Positions 62,119 through 64,000 of a stretch of DNA of 64,000 bases are shown piece by piece. The stretch is taken from assembly GCA_018266735.1 (NCBI GenBank), contig JAFDZT010000004.1, positions 406,094 through 470,093 of the forward strand, read 5' to 3'. The DNA comes from Bacteroidota bacterium. Lineage in GTDB: Bacteria > Bacteroidota > Ignavibacteria > Kapaibacteriales > Kapaibacteriaceae. The notes beneath the pieces are model-generated. The model saw only the letters and a list, made by a program, of their open reading frames with translations, was not told the DNA's origin and searched no databases. The position numbers and the translations under genes were made by a program. The first letter of the stretch is position 1. Every line of letters begins with the position of its first letter.

Positions 62119-63423
62119 ATGGAATTGCAAGCCTTGCTCGACGAATTGTTCGCCATGACCTTCGTGGGCATCAAGCCAGGACTCGAACGCATCGAGATGC
62201 TGTGCGCGTCGTTGGGAGATCCGCAGGACACGTATCCGGTGATCCATGTTGCGGGCACGAACGGCAAGGGCAGTCTCTGCGCCATGATCGCCGCCGTTCT
62301 CCAAGGCGCAGGTCTGCGCGTTGGTCTCTACACGTCGCCACACATCGAACGCTTCAATGAACGCATCCGCGTGAACGGCGAACAGATCGCCGACGTGGAC
62401 GTGGCACGTCTTGCCCGTCCTCTCATGGACGCGGCCGCCACCGTGCAGGGCACGTTCTTTGAAGTGACCACAGCCATGGCATTTCAATACTTCGCCGAGA
62501 AGCGTGTGGATGTGGCCGTGATCGAGACCGGACTCGGTGGTCGACTCGATGCGACCAACATCGTCTCACCCATGCTAACGGTGATCACGTCCATCGACTA
62601 CGATCACATGGAGTACCTTGGGTCGACGCTTGAAAGCATTGCCAACGAAAAGGCAGGCATCATCAAGGCCAGCACGCCGTGCGTGATCGCCGAACCACGA
62701 CGGGAATTACGCGCCGTCTTCGAAGCTCGTTGTCTGCAAGTGGGCGCACCGTTCCTCTTTGTCGATGATGAAGTGCACGTCGACGTCGACACGTTCCACC
62801 CCGATCTTTCCATGACGGTGAGCGTGATCACCCGTGACGATCGCTTCTACATCACCACCGATCTGTGTGGCGTCCACCAAGCCCGCACCGTGGCCACCGT
62901 CGTCACGTGCTGGCCCACCCTTGAGCAATTGCTTCCACGTACTGCGGATGAGGCCGACAGCGCAGGTGGACATCGCGCATGGTACCTGCCCCTTGCCACC
63001 ATTACCGCCCTCACCGGACATCGGGGTCGGATCCAACTGTTGCAGGCAGATCCACCGATCGTTCTCGACGTGGCCCATAATCCGGCCAGCATGGTCGCAT
63101 TGGTGCAAACACTGCTGGCATGCGGGTATCAGCAGCACACGTTCGACGTGGTCTTTGGCGTGATGGCCGATAAGGACGCCTCCGTGATGATGGATGCGCT
63201 CTTTCCTCTCGTCCGCCGACTACACGCTTGTGCGCCAGTGTACAAGCGCGCCATGCCCGCCGATGGCGTGGCACAGATCGCCGCCGAGCACGACATTCCT
63301 ACGATCACCACGCACGAAAGCGTTGTCGACGCTGTTCGCGCTGCTGTGGCCACGCAAGCACCAGTGCTCATCTGCGGCTCGTTCTATGTGGCCGAAGAGG
63401 CATTGTCGTATTTTCGCACATGA
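62119..63423 (+). CDS. folC: Folylpolyglutamate/dihydrofolate synthase
   Basis: A 434-residue Mur-ligase-fold enzyme adding glutamates to folate and, in many bacteria, making dihydrofolate from dihydropteroate. The ATP site '[21 protein letters not shown]', '[17 protein letters not shown]', '[20 protein letters not shown]', '[27 protein letters not shown]' and '[14 protein letters not shown]' match the family. Length is normal. The last 4 bases overlap the purH start (ATGA), linking folate supply to a folate-dependent purine step. Confidence 0.95.
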   Translation: MELQALLDELFAMTFVGIKPGLERIEMLCASLGDPQDTYPVIHVAGTNGKGSLCAMIAAVLQGAGLRVGLYTSPHIERFNERIRVNGEQIADVDVARLARPLMDAAATVQGTFFEVTTAMAFQYFAEKRVDVAVIETGLGGRLDATNIVSPMLTVITSIDYDHMEYLGSTLESIANEKAGIIKASTPCVIAEPRRELRAVFEARCLQVGAPFLFVDDEVHVDVDTFHPDLSMTVSVITRDDRFYITTDLCGVHQARTVATVVTCWPTLEQLLPRTADEADSAGGHRAWYLPLATITALTGHRGRIQLLQADPPIVLDVAHNPASMVALVQTLLACGYQQHTFDVVFGVMADKDASVMMDALFPLVRRLHACAPVYKRAMPADGVAQIAAEHDIPTITTHESVVDAVRAAVATQAPVLICGSFYVAEEALSYFRT

Positions 63424-64000
63424 TCAAACGCGCCCTCCTCTCCGTTTCCGATAAGACCGGCATTGTCGACTTCGCACGCTCCCTGCATGAACTCGGTATC
63501 GAGATCATCTCCACCGGAGGCACAGCATCGACGATCGCCGCAGCCGGCATTCCCGTTCTCAAAGTTTCCGACATCACGGGATTCCCCGAGATCATGGATG
63601 GTCGTGTGAAAACACTGCATCCAAAGATCCACGGCGCATTGCTGGCCGTGACGGACAATGCAGAGCATGTGCAGGCTATGGATGATCACGATATCACGAA
63701 GATCGACCTCGTGGCCATTAATCTGTATCCGTTCGAGAGCACGGTGGCGCGCAGAGGAGCAACGCATGAAGAGATCATCGAGAACATCGACATCGGCGGC
63801 CCCGCCATGGTACGCGCCTCTGCCAAGAACTACAAGTTCACAACGATCATCGTCAACCCATCGCACTATGCTTCCATCATTGAGATGCTGAAACAAGGCG
63901 GCATGGTGGATGCATCGATGCGAGAGCTGCTGGCCATGGAAGCCTACTCACATACGGCACGCTATGATGCCCTGATCTCGCAGTACTTCGCCGCTCGCAA
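63420..64000 (+). CDS. purH: Bifunctional purine biosynthesis protein PurH, N-terminal part (truncated by window edge)
   Basis: The start ATG at 63420 (overlapping the folC stop) begins '[21 protein letters not shown]', then '[21 protein letters not shown]', '[22 protein letters not shown]', 'INLYPFE' and '[16 protein letters not shown]', the IMP cyclohydrolase N-terminal domain. About 193 residues of ~500 are in the window; the AICAR transformylase domain lies beyond it. The full protein makes FAICAR and closes the ring to IMP, using 10-formyl-tetrahydrofolate. Confidence 0.95.
   Translation, partial: MIKRALLSVSDKTGIVDFARSLHELGIEIISTGGTASTIAAAGIPVLKVSDITGFPEIMDGRVKTLHPKIHGALLAVTDNAEHVQAMDDHDITKIDLVAINLYPFESTVARRGATHEEIIENIDIGGPAMVRASAKNYKFTTIIVNPSHYASIIEMLKQGGMVDASMRELLAMEAYSHTARYDALISQYFAAR

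Overview
The window is 64 kb of a bacterial chromosome of moderately high GC (about 57% in the parts I counted) with very dense coding; no stretch over 300 bases lacks a gene. The organism is most likely a member of the Bacteroidota/Chlorobiota side of the FCB group, plausibly a Kapabacteria- or Ignavibacteria-type lineage. The reasons are: several secreted proteins ending in type IX secretion (T9SS) C-terminal sorting domains; PD40/OmpA, ASPIC/UnbV-FG-GAP, HmuY and TonB-receptor families; and a recurring promoter box of the form TAnnTTTG, the -7 element known from Bacteroidota. Genus assignment cannot be made from this window.

Layout. 0-2.4 kb: end of a T9SS cargo gene, a terminator, then ffh-rpsP. 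2.5-10.3 kb (+): a small membrane protein, an OmpA/PD40 protein, a large FG-GAP/ASPIC surface protein, a UDP-glucuronate decarboxylase-like epimerase and a CDF cation transporter. 10.3-18.2 kb (-): a double-OmpA protein with a WD40 T9SS cargo, dnaB, a Gfo/Idh/MocA oxidoreductase and a family 9 glycosyltransferase. 18.2-22.8 kb: a STAS protein, then on the minus strand an isolated nuoC, a fatty-acid hydroxylase, a SET-domain protein and a TonB receptor behind a TPP riboswitch. 22.9-26.8 kb (+): a GT-C-like membrane protein, murA and an EnvC-like protein. 26.8-33.0 kb (-): an LCP-like lipoprotein, mazG, an MgtC/DUF4010 protein, a lone paaA, a HmuY-like lipoprotein and a vanadium-haloperoxidase-like protein. 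33.1-41.4 kb (-): a chain of overlapping or closely spaced genes for heparinase II/III, polysaccharide flippase, FtsX, LptG and a second ASPIC protein. 41.5-52.7 kb: asnB, a glycine-rich surface protein, a small secreted protein, a tandem-repeat array, a LytTR regulator, an AEC transporter, a DUF1835 protein, a lower-GC kelch/lectin T9SS cargo with a methyltransferase, and a GT4 glycosyltransferase. 52.7-57.7 kb (-): rng-dxr-rseP-surE headed by the SRP RNA gene. 57.7-64 kb: hmgA with tRNA-Arg(UCU), a DinB protein, a small unknown protein, rpsA, folC and the start of purH.

Functional threads. Both SRP parts are present (Ffh and the small SRP RNA). Envelope work dominates: murA, EnvC-like, FtsX, LptG, RseP, flippase, heptosyltransferase-like and LCP proteins, together with at least four T9SS cargo proteins. 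Aromatic catabolism is hinted at by isolated hmgA and paaA. The most general regulatory observation is that many start codons lie 4-7 nt downstream of a TAnnTTTG-type box, which predicts leaderless mRNAs; such genes show no Shine-Dalgarno sequence, while some other genes do.
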